Positions 14,790 to 23,426 of a stretch of DNA of 30,342 nt are shown here, piece after piece. Positions within the stretch are counted from its first letter, which is position 1. The number at the start of each line of letters is the position of its first letter. Position numbers and translations under genes: made by a program. The notes beneath the pieces are model-generated. The model saw only the letters and a list, made by a program, of their open reading frames with translations, was not told the origin of the DNA and ran no database searches. The stretch is from a virus. The stretch is from IMG/VR virus record IMGVR_UViG_3300005367_000293, positions 1 to 30,342 of that record; one strand, given 5' to 3'.

Positions 14790-15311
14790 ATGCGTGGATT
14801 GCTGGTTACTTGCGCGCTGCTGTTCAGCACAGGCGCTCACGCCGCGTGGGAGTATGAGCTCGTCGAAGATCCGATGTCGGACGCCAAACGGGGTATATCG
14901 TCATTAAGCGATCAGACCGGCAAGGCCATGATTGTCATTAAATGCGATAGAAATGGTACCAATTCGCTGTACATGTCAATGATATCTTCTGAATATCTCG
15001 GCGGCGCAGTGAGCAGAGACCGATATCGCACAATCGACTATCGCTTTGATGATGGTCCCGTCCAATCGTTGAATGCAGTGTATGACGGCCGGGTGGCAAG
15101 TGTACTTAGCTTCGCACCCAAAACAAGGGAATCTGACTTTCTGAAAGCTTTTGAGCGGTCGGGAAAAGTTGCGATCCGCGTGACCAGCTATGACTACAAA
15201 TCATACACCTATGTTTTCAACTTGGCTGGTTCGCTTGGAGCTGTTGAGAAATCGGCGCGCGCTTGCGGCGATACCAATTGGTATCAAGCGCCAGTTGGTC
15301 AGGGTGATTAG
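14790..15311 (+). CDS. Secreted VasI-like protein; phage 'moron'
   Basis: ATG at 14790 with a good ribosome site; 173 residues. A Sec signal peptide is clear: MRGLLVTCALLFSTGAHA with cleavage after AHA (~18). The mature part has IVIKCDRNG, SLYMSMIS, YRTIDYRFDDGP, LKAFERSGKVAIRVTSYDY, TYVFNLAGSLGAVEKSARACGD. This matches the VasI/TagO-like periplasmic pattern (paired Cys, YR.DDGP, RVT.Y, LAG), but no type VI genes are near. Hand counts of some lines give about half G+C against two-thirds around it, and codon use differs. It interrupts the tail operon and has its own promoter and terminator candidates, so it is a moron likely expressed in the lysogen, perhaps altering the envelope or excluding other phages. 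Function unknown. Confidence 0.75.
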   Translation: MRGLLVTCALLFSTGAHAAWEYELVEDPMSDAKRGISSLSDQTGKAMIVIKCDRNGTNSLYMSMISSEYLGGAVSRDRYRTIDYRFDDGPVQSLNAVYDGRVASVLSFAPKTRESDFLKAFERSGKVAIRVTSYDYKSYTYVFNLAGSLGAVEKSARACGDTNWYQAPVGQGD

Positions 15312-15434
15312 CTAGTATTGAACTTCAGAGACTTCGACGGATTGCTTTAGACCCTCCGGTCAAACGGCTAGTGGCTGGGCGTCTATATGCTGCGCCCGAG
15401 CAACTGAAGTAAAGCATCCCTAATAATGTGACCG

Positions 15435-15462
15435 CCTCCGGCAGAAATGCCGGGGGCCTTTT
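15435..15462 (+). terminator. Rho-independent terminator before the tape measure gene
   Basis: CCTCCGGCA (15435-15443) pairs with TGCCGGGGG (15448-15456; one G-T pair) across a GAAA loop, followed by CCTTTT. It is 124 bases after the moron stop and 17 bases before the tape measure start. The 15312-15434 stretch upstream holds no gene that I can see. Downstream tail genes need read-through or antitermination. Confidence 0.72.
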
Positions 15463-15478
15463 GGCGTGGAGTGTGGCT

Positions 15479-18400
15479 GTGGCGGATCGTGACATCATTG
15501 CGCGTCTTCGCCTTGCGGGTGAGGAGTTCTCGCGCGAACTTAAGACACAGTTCGACAAGGTGCCGCAGGAGGCCCAGCGCGCCGGGAATGAGGCGGGCAC
15601 GCGCTTCGCTTCGGGCTTCAGCCTGAAGGCTGCGGGTCTCGCCGCTGCAGGCGCGAGTGCGTTTGCCCTGGTGAGCGAAGCGGTGGGGAAGTCGCTGGAC
15701 TTGGCCAAGGACCTCGACGTGATGTCCAAGCAGGCCGGCGTGAGCGCCGAGAAGCTGCAGGAGCTGCGGTTCGCCGCGTCGCAGCTCGGGGTGGAGGCGG
15801 GCCGGGTGGACGATGCGCTCACCGGTCTGACGCAGAAGATCGGTGAAGCCGCTTCCGGCAATCGTGAAGCCCAGCGCGCCTTCGTCGACCTGGGCGTCAG
15901 TTTCGAGAAGGTGGACGGGCAGGGACGTTCGACGTCCGCCGTGTTCACGGACGTTATCCAGCGGCTGTCCGAGATCCAGAATCCTGCGGAACGGGCGCGG
16001 CTCGGCTCGCAGCTGCTTGGCGAGGAGTTCGCCCGCCTTGAGCCGCTCGCACGTGGAGGCGCGGCCGGGCTCAACCAAGCTGCCCTTGAGCTGCGCGAAC
16101 TGCACGCGGTCCTGACCGAGGACGAAATCCGCAACCTGCAGGTCACCAACGCCAAGCTGGACGCGATGAAGACCGTGCTGTCGGTCAAGATCGCTGACGT
16201 CGTCTCCGACAACTCCGATGCGATCCTGCGCCTGGCAGGCTCGCTAGCATCCCTCGCGAGCTGGGCGATCAAGGCGGCTGACGGCTACCTCCGCTTCAAC
16301 AGTGCGGTGAACCAGCGTTCGAGCGAGATCTACAAGATCAACGCCAATCCCAATCTCAATGCCGATCAGAAGGCCGCGGCGCGCAAGCAGCTGGACCAGC
16401 GGCTCGGCTTCAAGGACGAGGAGGTCAACCCTGGCTGGGGCTGGCTCACCGTCCACAAGTCCAAGTACACGCCGCCCTCGAAGGGCGTCGACTTCTTCGG
16501 CATTGGCAAGGTGCTCGACGCCGCGCAGCAGGCACGCGACTACGCGGCGAACTCCGGCATAGCGCCGCTCGTCGATCCAAAGCCAGTGCGCGCCAAGAAA
16601 GTCCGTGGCGGCGCCCGCGCGAAAGCAAGCGGAGACACCGAGGCCGAGCGCGACGCGAAGCGCGCCTGGGAAGATGAGAAGCGGTTACGCGAAGCGATCG
16701 AGGACACGATCCGGTCCCAGCAGGATTCGGTCCGGGTCGAGCAGGTGCGCGCCCAGCAGGGCGAGGTCGCGGCGGCCGAGGAAGAGGCGCGCCTCGGCTT
16801 CGAACGGCAGCATCCCGAAGTGCTCGCCCAGACCACCGCCGAGCTGGCGAAGATGCTGGGCATCCAAGGTGAGCTGAAGGAAAACCAATCAGCGCAGCTC
16901 GAAACCGACCTTCAAAGATTGAAGCTGGCGCAGCAGGGGGCGGTGGACGCCGCAGGCAAGGCCGAGCGCGACAAGCAGCACGAGGAAGTCGTGCGCATGG
17001 AGAAGGAGGCGGAGCAGGAGCTGCAGCGCCTGCGCGAGGACAACGTGCGCGAGCTGGCCGGGCTTTACGAGGACCTGTTCAGCGGCGGTGTCGACAAGAT
17101 CTGGAAGGACTTCAAGTCGATCGGCCTGCGCGTCGTGTCCGAAGTGGCGGCGCAGTGGACGCTCGCGCAGATCTCGGGCCAGTCGTTCAATGCCGGCCAG
17201 GCGATGCAGACCGGCTTCTCGTCGAGTCCGCTGGGGTCGCTGTTCGGCGGCCTGTTCGGCGGCGGAAGTAGCTCTGGAAAAGCCGCAAACGACAACAGCG
17301 GCGAATCAGATTTCGAAGCTGCGTTCAAGGACATTGGCCTGCCTTCCGGATGGACCTCCGAGATGGGCAGTAGCGCCGGCGGGGAAGCGGCAAGTGGCCT
17401 GGGCAGCATCGGCGCGGGCATTCAGGTCGGCGTAATGGCCGGCAGCATTTCGGATGAAGTGCTTGACCTGATCGGGATCAAGAGCAGCGGTACCGGAGCG
17501 ATGGCCGGTGGTATCGCTGGCAGCTTCATCGCAGGGCCACTTGGCGCCGTCATCGGCTCTGTGTTGGGCGGAATCGTCGGCGGGCTGTTCAAGAAAACCA
17601 AGAAGGGCATTTCGACGATCGGCGGCAGCGGTGATGCGCTGTCGATCCTGTCGACGCGCGGCAACTCGTCGAGCCGCGAACAGGCCTCGATCGACATGGG
17701 CGGCTCGGTTATCGATTCGATCCAGCAGATCGCCGATGCGCTCGGCGCCGACGTGGATGCTTCGCTGGGATCCGTCTCCATCGGTGTGCGCAAGAAGAGC
17801 TATCGGGTCGATCCGACCGGCGGTGGCAATACGAAGACCAGCAAGGGCGCGATCGACTTCGGCGACGACCAGCAGGCGGCGATCGAAGCGGCCGTCAAGG
17901 ATTTGATTTCCGACGGCGTGATCACCGGAATCAGCCAAGCGTCTCTTAACATCATCAAAAAGAGCGCCGACCTCGAGAAGGCGATCGAGAAAGCGGCGCT
18001 GATCGAGTCGGTGCCCAAGCTGCTGAAGCAGCGGCTCGATCCGCTGGGCTATGCGCTGGATGAGATCGACGACAAGTTCCGCAAGCTGGCCGACGCTCTG
18101 AAGGAAGGCGGCGCCAGTGCCGATCAGATCGCGCAGGCTCGGCAGCTGTGGCAGCTCGAGCGCGAGGATACGATCAAGCAGATCGGCGCGGCTTCCGCGA
18201 CGCTGAAGGACTTCCTGCAGTCGCTCAGCGTCGGGTCGAACAGCCCGCTTTCGCTGCGGCAACAGGAAGCGGCCGCGCGTGAAGCCCTCACGCCCTACGA
18301 GCAGCAGATCGAGGCGGCGAAGGCGGCGCAGGCCGAGGTCGATCGGCTCAAGGCCAGCGGCGGCACCGATGCGCAGATCAAGGCGGCCGAGGACGCGGCG

Positions 18401-18763
18401 CGCATCGCCGCGGGCAAGATCGACCAGGATGCCTTCACCGCGGCGGCGCAGCAGCTGCTCGAGATCGAGCGCGCCATGAACGGCAGCTCGGGCAATTTCT
18501 TCACCGAGTTCGATCGCATCCGCCAGCTGACCGGCGTCGCGGCCGACCTCATCGATGCGGTCACGACTTCGACCGGCGCTGCCGGCACGGACCCGTTCAG
18601 TTCGGTGATTGCCGCGAACACCGGCGATGCGGCGAACATCCTGGCCGATCAGAGCGCGCTGCTGAACGGGATATCCAGCCAGCTGACGGCGATGAACGAC
18701 AACCTGGCCACGCTGTTCGGCCGTGCCCCCTCATGGATACTCGATCAGCGGGGATATGCCTGA
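15479..18763 (+). CDS. Tail tape measure protein
   Basis: GTG at 15479 is preferred: GGAG at 15468-15471 lies eight bases upstream, while the earlier in-frame GTG at 15428 would put the terminator hairpin into coding sequence. 1094 residues. The N-terminal ~140 residues have VADRDIIARLRLAGEEFSREL, DLDVMSKQAGVSAEKLQELRFAASQLGV and AQRAFVDLGVSFEKV, typical of tape measures. Long charged coiled coils follow (~390-560), then a Gly-rich hydrophobic stretch (GAMAGGIAGSFIAGPLGAVIGSVLGGIVGGLF, ~675-707) and more helix. The length sets the tail; at ~1.5 angstrom per residue it would be about 165 nm. No peptidase or lysozyme motif was noticed. Stop overlaps the next start (ATGA). Confidence 0.92.
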   Translation: MADRDIIARLRLAGEEFSRELKTQFDKVPQEAQRAGNEAGTRFASGFSLKAAGLAAAGASAFALVSEAVGKSLDLAKDLDVMSKQAGVSAEKLQELRFAASQLGVEAGRVDDALTGLTQKIGEAASGNREAQRAFVDLGVSFEKVDGQGRSTSAVFTDVIQRLSEIQNPAERARLGSQLLGEEFARLEPLARGGAAGLNQAALELRELHAVLTEDEIRNLQVTNAKLDAMKTVLSVKIADVVSDNSDAILRLAGSLASLASWAIKAADGYLRFNSAVNQRSSEIYKINANPNLNADQKAAARKQLDQRLGFKDEEVNPGWGWLTVHKSKYTPPSKGVDFFGIGKVLDAAQQARDYAANSGIAPLVDPKPVRAKKVRGGARAKASGDTEAERDAKRAWEDEKRLREAIEDTIRSQQDSVRVEQVRAQQGEVAAAEEEARLGFERQHPEVLAQTTAELAKMLGIQGELKENQSAQLETDLQRLKLAQQGAVDAAGKAERDKQHEEVVRMEKEAEQELQRLREDNVRELAGLYEDLFSGGVDKIWKDFKSIGLRVVSEVAAQWTLAQISGQSFNAGQAMQTGFSSSPLGSLFGGLFGGGSSSGKAANDNSGESDFEAAFKDIGLPSGWTSEMGSSAGGEAASGLGSIGAGIQVGVMAGSISDEVLDLIGIKSSGTGAMAGGIAGSFIAGPLGAVIGSVLGGIVGGLFKKTKKGISTIGGSGDALSILSTRGNSSSREQASIDMGGSVIDSIQQIADALGADVDASLGSVSIGVRKKSYRVDPTGGGNTKTSKGAIDFGDDQQAAIEAAVKDLISDGVITGISQASLNIIKKSADLEKAIEKAALIESVPKLLKQRLDPLGYALDEIDDKFRKLADALKEGGASADQIAQARQLWQLEREDTIKQIGAASATLKDFLQSLSVGSNSPLSLRQQEAAAREALTPYEQQIEAAKAAQAEVDRLKASGGTDAQIKAAEDAARIAAGKIDQDAFTAAAQQLLEIERAMNGSSGNFFTEFDRIRQLTGVAADLIDAVTTSTGAAGTDPFSSVIAANTGDAANILADQSALLNGISSQLTAMNDNLATLFGRAPSWILDQRGYA

Positions 18764-19125
18764 TGGCTGCGTTTCCGCTCGACATCATCCGGGCCACGCG
18801 CGCGGCGCGCGTCATCACACGCGAGGATGCCGCGGTCCGGTCCGCGTTCCCGCGTGCGCGTGACGCCATCGAAGCGCCGGAGGCCGGCTTCTTCGAGACG
18901 GCCGCGGATGCCTCTGCCGCGCTGGCGCTGAAGGCCGCCCTGATCGGTCGCTTCCGCCGGCGGTTCGTCGTCGCGGTTGCCGACGAGGTCTGGATCGATC
19001 CCCTCGATGGCGTTCCGACAGCGCACCTGCGCGCGCCCGAGTTGCTGGCCGAGCTGGATTGCTTGGTGACGCGCGTCGAAGTCGATATGGAAGGCGAAGC
19101 AAGCCGCATCGAGGTGCTGGGCTGA
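18763..19125 (+). CDS. Unknown tail-module protein (120 aa)
   Basis: ATG at 18763 overlaps the tape measure stop (ATGA), and its own stop overlaps the next ATG the same way, so it is translated as part of the tail operon. It has MAAFPLDIIRATRAARVITREDAAVRSAF, an Ala-rich helix (DASAALALKAALIGRFRRR) and strands (FVVAVADEVWIDPLDG ... LVTRVEVDMEGEASRIEVLG). I do not recognise it. Genes in this place often encode small distal-tail or tip-initiator proteins, which is an inference from position alone. Confidence 0.75.
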   Translation: MAAFPLDIIRATRAARVITREDAAVRSAFPRARDAIEAPEAGFFETAADASAALALKAALIGRFRRRFVVAVADEVWIDPLDGVPTAHLRAPELLAELDCLVTRVEVDMEGEASRIEVLG

Positions 19126-19922
19126 TGGCGAACGCCTTGCTTCTGGAACCGCTGCGGCCGACTGCCATCGTCGCCGACAGCGTGGCCATGGGCCATAGCG
19201 CGCTGTTCACGGACCGCGACGAGATGGGCCTGGTCTGGCGTACCGAGCCGGGCGCCGACAGCCACTGGCTGCGGATGGACTTCGGCGCCGATGTCGCCAT
19301 CGACACGATGATCCTGCTTGGCCTTGCCGGTGCTTCGCCGGACTGGGCCGTGACGATCGAATTGGCGACGCAGGCGCAGGGGCCATTCCTGGCAAGCTGG
19401 TGGACCAGCGAAGCCGCGCCGCTGCTGGCCGGCGCCGAGCTTCCGACCAGTGGGCTGGGCAAGGGTTTGTGGCGGGCACCGGACGCAGCGCCGGCGGCTG
19501 CGCGTTACCTGCGGTTGACGGTGAGCGGGTTGGGCACGGCAGCGCTCGAGGTCGCACGAGTGGTTGTCAGCAAGGCCATCCAGCTCGACCGCAACTTCCG
19601 GTACGGCGCCGCCCTGGGCGTGCGTCCGCTGGGCTCGCTGGACTGGTCGGCGCGCGGCGTCATGCTTCGGCGGCGCGGCAAGAAGCTCCGTGGGGTTGGC
19701 ATCAGCTTTCCGCATGTGCGACGCGACGAGGTCGAGGCCAAGGTGCAGCCTCTGCTCGAGCGCCTGGGCAACGACGAGCCGTTGGCCATTGTCATCGATC
19801 CCGAACCCGATGCTCAGCGCCAGAACCGCATCTGGTTCGGTTTCCTGACGGGCGACCTCGGCACCACCTGGGCGCGGCCGGGCGGCTTTCAGGCCGACTT
19901 CAACCTCGTGGCGGTAGACTAG
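19125..19922 (+). CDS. Probable distal tail protein with discoidin-like jelly roll
   Basis: ATG at 19125 in an ATGA overlap; 265 residues. Residues ~40-155 look like a discoidin/F5-8-type beta sandwich (HWLRMDFGADVAIDTMILLGLAGASPDWAVTIELATQ, ending RYLRLTVSGLGTAALEVARVVVSK). The C-terminal half (GVMLRRRGKKLRGVGISFPHV, AKVQPLLERLGNDEPLAIVIDPEPD, QNRIWFGFLTGDLG) is a second beta-rich domain. Distal tail proteins join tube and tip and often hold carbohydrate-binding folds; position between tape measure and the hub gene supports this. Family identity is not certain. Confidence 0.62.
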   Translation: MANALLLEPLRPTAIVADSVAMGHSALFTDRDEMGLVWRTEPGADSHWLRMDFGADVAIDTMILLGLAGASPDWAVTIELATQAQGPFLASWWTSEAAPLLAGAELPTSGLGKGLWRAPDAAPAAARYLRLTVSGLGTAALEVARVVVSKAIQLDRNFRYGAALGVRPLGSLDWSARGVMLRRRGKKLRGVGISFPHVRRDEVEAKVQPLLERLGNDEPLAIVIDPEPDAQRQNRIWFGFLTGDLGTTWARPGGFQADFNLVAVD

Positions 19923-19925
19923 CCC

Positions 19926-22046
19926 ATGCGCGCGCACCTGGTGCTCATCGAGGCGCAGGACAGCGCCGGCGCGGTCGTGCCCATTCGTCTCTCGAGTGTG
20001 GACGATCGCCGGCTGTGCCATCTGGGCGGCATGGCCTGGTACCCGGCGATCGCCAAGTTGCCCACCCTGGCCTACGATTTCTTCGGCGGCGACTTCTCCG
20101 GGCGGATCGCGGCGCCCGCCGGAACCCTATCCATCGCGATCGATGGCCTGCCGGAGTTCGGCAGCGCACGCTTCGCCGGCGCCCGAGTGCGGATCTGGGA
20201 AGGGGAGCTCGGCGGCCGCTGGACGGACTACGTGTTGCGCTTCGACGGGCGCGTGACGGCGGAGCCGTCGGTCGAGAGCGGCCTTGCTTCTATCGGCATC
20301 GGGCCTGACGACGCCTGGCTCGACAAGCCGCTGCTCACGTCGTTCAAAGGCACGGGCGGCATCGAGGGGCCCGACGACCTCGAAGGGACGCCCAAGCCCC
20401 TCCTGCTGGGCGCCTGCCGCTTCGCGCCGGGTACGCTGGTCGACGCGGTGGACCTGGTCTATTGCCTCTCCGGGTACGGGCCCATCGCCGCAGTGAATGC
20501 GGTCTACGATCGCGTAGCGTCGCTCGGCGCCAGCAGCGGGAATTATGCCGACCTTGCAGCGCTGCTGGCCGCGACGGTACCGGCAGGGTCCTGGGCGACC
20601 TGCCTGGCGCGCGGTCTGGTGCGGCTTGGTGCACCGGCCGACGGCCAGGTTAGCTTCGCCGTGTCCGGCGACACAGCCGACGGGTTCGTCCGGCGCCCGG
20701 GTGCGCTGATCGGCCGCATCGCCGCACTGGCGGGCGGTACCGTCGATCCCAGCAACCTCGCCGCTCTCGACGCAGCGCGGCCGTGGAACCTCGCTTACCT
20801 GCTGACCGCGCAGACAACTGCGCGCGAGGCCATCCAGCAGATCGCCGACAGCGTGTGCGCGGTCGCCGGCGTCGGGCTGACCGGCAAGCTCTTCGTTGCG
20901 CCGCTGGGTTTCACATCGGCCAGCCTCACGCTTGACGCGGATGGCAGGGCAGAGCCGCCGGTCGCAGACGTCTCCTGCGAGGTGATCGCCGAGCCCTACT
21001 GGCGATTGGCAACCAATGCCGAAATCAGCTGGGTTGTGCACGATCCGGCCGACGTGGCGACCGGCTATGTGTACCGTGGAGAATGGAAAGCCGAGAGGGT
21101 CTATCGCCTGGACGACCTCGTTGAGACTGACGGGGTCAAGGCGTGGGTCTACATCGCAGACGTTCCGTCAGCCGGCACTGTCCCGGGGACGGACGGCGCG
21201 GTCTGGCGGCAGGAGCGCGCCGGAACCTATGCCGACGGTACGTCGATCGACGACCTGCAGCCGGATGAAGGCGGCGCCCAGATCACGCGCAACATAGCGC
21301 TGTCGGAAAGCACCGTCCTCGTGACGGTGGACGCCGCTGGCGCGCCGATCGGCGGGCAGCTGCCCCGAACAGTGCAAGCGACCTTTTCAGAGGCCAACTA
21401 CGATGTGACGCTGGCGACGTCCTGGGCCATCTTCCCGGCGCCAGGCATCACGGCTTCGATCGACGACACGCCGGGCAGCATGACGCGTGGCCGCGTGACC
21501 ATCACCGGCATGACAGCTGCTGGTAGCATCACCGTGACCGCCACGCGGGGCAATGTGGTGGCGACGGCCTCGATCGCCGTGGTCGCGAAAGGCGTTCTGT
21601 CCGACCTCAACCAGGCGGATACGGGCAACCTGACGGACAACGCGGCTACCGTGATTGCCAGCTTCTTCAAGTCCTTCACGACGACTGTGGGGGCGGCCGG
21701 CACGTGGATGCCGGTGGACGATGGCAGCGACGCGGCAACGGTGACGGTCGCGACCGGCTCCAAGAACGTGCAGCAGATCTTCATCGACGCCTACATGGGT
21801 GTCCGGCGCGCTGGCTCTTCGAACGACATCATCGAATACCGCGTTCGTCGCGACGACGGCGTGATCCTGCCCCAGGTCTGGGACGTGGAGGCGACAAACG
21901 ACAAGGCGATCATGGCCTTCGCGTTCCTCGATGCGAACCCGTCCGAGAACGTCACGCACACCTACGCTCTGCAGATGAAGTCCGACGATGCGTCGACGCC
22001 GATCTACGAGGTCTTCCTCAAGGCCTTGCTCGGCAAGACCGGCTGA
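19926..22046 (+). CDS. J-like tail hub / host-specificity protein with carbohydrate-binding and Ig-like domains
   Basis: ATG at 19926, 706 residues. The N-terminal ~350 residues have the hub character (strands with LSIAIDGLPEFGSARFAGARVRIWEG, FDGRVTAEPSVESG, KPLLLGACRFAPG). Around 381-428 YVYRGEWKAERVYRLDDLVETDGVKAWVYIA resembles a chitin-binding (CBM5/12-like) module with its WxxxxxY..dd.V pattern. Around 455-555 lies an Ig-like (Big) domain (VLVTVDAAGAPIGGQLPRTVQATF ... GRVTITGMTAAGSITVTATRG). The last ~130 residues form another beta domain. It should sit at the tail tip and contact the host surface. It is shorter than lambda gpJ (1132), with reception probably shared with the fibre at 23426. 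Confidence 0.75.
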   Translation: MRAHLVLIEAQDSAGAVVPIRLSSVDDRRLCHLGGMAWYPAIAKLPTLAYDFFGGDFSGRIAAPAGTLSIAIDGLPEFGSARFAGARVRIWEGELGGRWTDYVLRFDGRVTAEPSVESGLASIGIGPDDAWLDKPLLTSFKGTGGIEGPDDLEGTPKPLLLGACRFAPGTLVDAVDLVYCLSGYGPIAAVNAVYDRVASLGASSGNYADLAALLAATVPAGSWATCLARGLVRLGAPADGQVSFAVSGDTADGFVRRPGALIGRIAALAGGTVDPSNLAALDAARPWNLAYLLTAQTTAREAIQQIADSVCAVAGVGLTGKLFVAPLGFTSASLTLDADGRAEPPVADVSCEVIAEPYWRLATNAEISWVVHDPADVATGYVYRGEWKAERVYRLDDLVETDGVKAWVYIADVPSAGTVPGTDGAVWRQERAGTYADGTSIDDLQPDEGGAQITRNIALSESTVLVTVDAAGAPIGGQLPRTVQATFSEANYDVTLATSWAIFPAPGITASIDDTPGSMTRGRVTITGMTAAGSITVTATRGNVVATASIAVVAKGVLSDLNQADTGNLTDNAATVIASFFKSFTTTVGAAGTWMPVDDGSDAATVTVATGSKNVQQIFIDAYMGVRRAGSSNDIIEYRVRRDDGVILPQVWDVEATNDKAIMAFAFLDANPSENVTHTYALQMKSDDASTPIYEVFLKALLGKTG

Positions 22047-22048
22047 CG

Positions 22049-22231
22049 ATGCAGATCACGACCTACGACACAGCCACCGGCGAGTTCGGAGCTGTGCGGA
22101 CCGGCCCCTCGCTGGCCCTGCTGATCGCGACACTGAGGGAAGGACAGAGCTTCAAGGAAGGTGGCTGGAATGCCCGCTTTCACCGTGTCGATCTCGCGAC
22201 CGGCGAGATCGTCGAGAAATCACCGACCTGA
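22049..22231 (+). CDS. Small unknown protein (60 aa) after the tail hub
   Basis: ATG at 22049, two bases after the hub stop; 60 residues. MQITTYDTATGEFGAVRTGPSLALLIATLREG and FKEGGWNARFHRVDLATGEIVEKSPT give a strand-turn-helix-strand outline. The repeated phrase DTATGEFG / DLATGEIV suggests a small symmetric beta unit. Function unknown; tight packing with the hub and next gene makes it likely real and part of the tail tip. Confidence 0.7.
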   Translation: MQITTYDTATGEFGAVRTGPSLALLIATLREGQSFKEGGWNARFHRVDLATGEIVEKSPT

Positions 22232-22245
22232 GGGAGGGTCAAACC

Positions 22246-22665
22246 GTGACAGCGTTCAACTACCCGATCTACCATTACAGCCGGCACGTCCCCTGGGGCG
22301 GCGCGACCGGCGATGCCGACATCATTCTGTTCGGGCCGGACTACAGCGGCGCAAGCTTCGTCATGTCGCTCGCCGACAAGATGGGCGGCACCACGCTCAA
22401 GACGATCGGCAACGCGTCGGCAGGCACAGAGGGCATTTCGGCCACCTTCGAAGCCGACTTCACGCACCCGACCACGGGCGAGGAGGGCAGCGCCACGATC
22501 ATCCGGCCGCAGATCGACGAGGCTTCGTGGGAGGCGCTTACCTGGGGCACCGACACGGCCGAGCCGCTGGTGCTCGCCTACGACCTGCTGATGACGCCTA
22601 GCGGGGCTCCGCAGCGGGCCATCTGCTACGGCACCTTCACGCTCTATGCCGGGATCGCCGACTGA
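22246..22665 (+). CDS. Unknown tail-tip accessory protein (139 aa)
   Basis: GTG at 22246 with GGGAGGG at 22232-22238; 139 residues. Beta-rich: FNYPIYHYSRHVPWGGATGDADIILFGPDYSGASFVMSLADK in two adjoining parts, TEGISATFEADFTHPTTGEEGSATIIRPQ, LVLAYDLLMTPSGAPQRAICYGTFTLYAGIAD. No family that I know. It overlaps the next gene by one base, and lies between hub and fibre genes, so a fibre-attachment or tip-decorating role is plausible. Confidence 0.72.
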   Translation: MTAFNYPIYHYSRHVPWGGATGDADIILFGPDYSGASFVMSLADKMGGTTLKTIGNASAGTEGISATFEADFTHPTTGEEGSATIIRPQIDEASWEALTWGTDTAEPLVLAYDLLMTPSGAPQRAICYGTFTLYAGIAD

Positions 22666-23426
22666 TGCCCGCCGTCGTCATCGATGGTCGTCGCAATCCG
22701 GCCACCGTCTACGAGAACGTCGACGTGGCGCTGGCGCGGATGTATGCGCTGCAAGCCGCGGCCGGAGCTGCGGTCTATCCCGAGGTGGACGCGCGAGTTT
22801 CCGCGCTCGAGTACCTGGCAGGCGGTGGCATCGTGGTCTCGGCCCTCTCCATCAACCCGGCGATCGCCGAAGTGGGCTCACCCGTCACCGCTCCGGTGCT
22901 CACCGCCACGCGGGCGGGCGCGGCACCGACGGGGCAGACGCTGACCTGGCCTGGCGACAGCTTCGCTCTGGCGGCGGGCGACACCAGCAAGACGCTCACC
23001 GGCAAGTCGTTCACCGCCGACACGACGTTCACGTGGACCGCGACCGACGCGAGCGCGCCGGGTGGGCCGCGCAGTGCGAGCCGGACAGTGGACCTACTCT
23101 TCCGGCAGAAGGGCCACGCTGGCACGATCAACAAGACGAGCGGCATCACCAGCGCCGAGGTGAACGCGATGTCGCAGTCGTGGTTCGCCACGGCGGTCGG
23201 GCGCGTGCTCAGCTTCACGACCACTGCTGACGGCTTCCTCTGGTACTCGCAGCCCGCAAGCCAGGCTGAGCCCAGCGCTTTCAAGCTCGACGGCTTCTCC
23301 ATCACGCCGGTCAAGACCACTCGCTCGCACACGACGGCGACCGGCCAAGTGGTCTCGTACAACGACTACCTGCTGAGCGACTTCCTGCCGGCCGGCACCG
23401 CCAATCTCCTCGAGGTGATCGCCTGA
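22665..23426 (+). CDS. Tail fibre-associated protein with Ig-like region (253 aa)
   Basis: ATG at 22665 overlapping the previous stop; 253 residues. A short helical coiled coil (NVDVALARMYALQAAAGAAVYPEVDARVSALEYL, ~18-51) is followed by an Ig-like domain (SALSINPAIAEVGSPVTAPVLTATRAGAAPTGQTLTW ... FTADTTFTWTATDASAPGGPRSASRTVDLLF, ~58-146) and a beta C-terminal domain rich in aromatic and polar residues. Such coiled coil plus Ig plus beta-head order is typical of short phage fibres. The stop/start overlap with the big fibre suggests both are made together. Confidence 0.7.
   Translation: MPAVVIDGRRNPATVYENVDVALARMYALQAAAGAAVYPEVDARVSALEYLAGGGIVVSALSINPAIAEVGSPVTAPVLTATRAGAAPTGQTLTWPGDSFALAAGDTSKTLTGKSFTADTTFTWTATDASAPGGPRSASRTVDLLFRQKGHAGTINKTSGITSAEVNAMSQSWFATAVGRVLSFTTTADGFLWYSQPASQAEPSAFKLDGFSITPVKTTRSHTTATGQVVSYNDYLLSDFLPAGTANLLEVIA

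Noticed and set aside
15428-15478. Upstream extension of the tape measure gene to GTG 15428
   Set aside because: It would translate the terminator hairpin and has no ribosome site; GTG 15479 has GGAG at correct distance.
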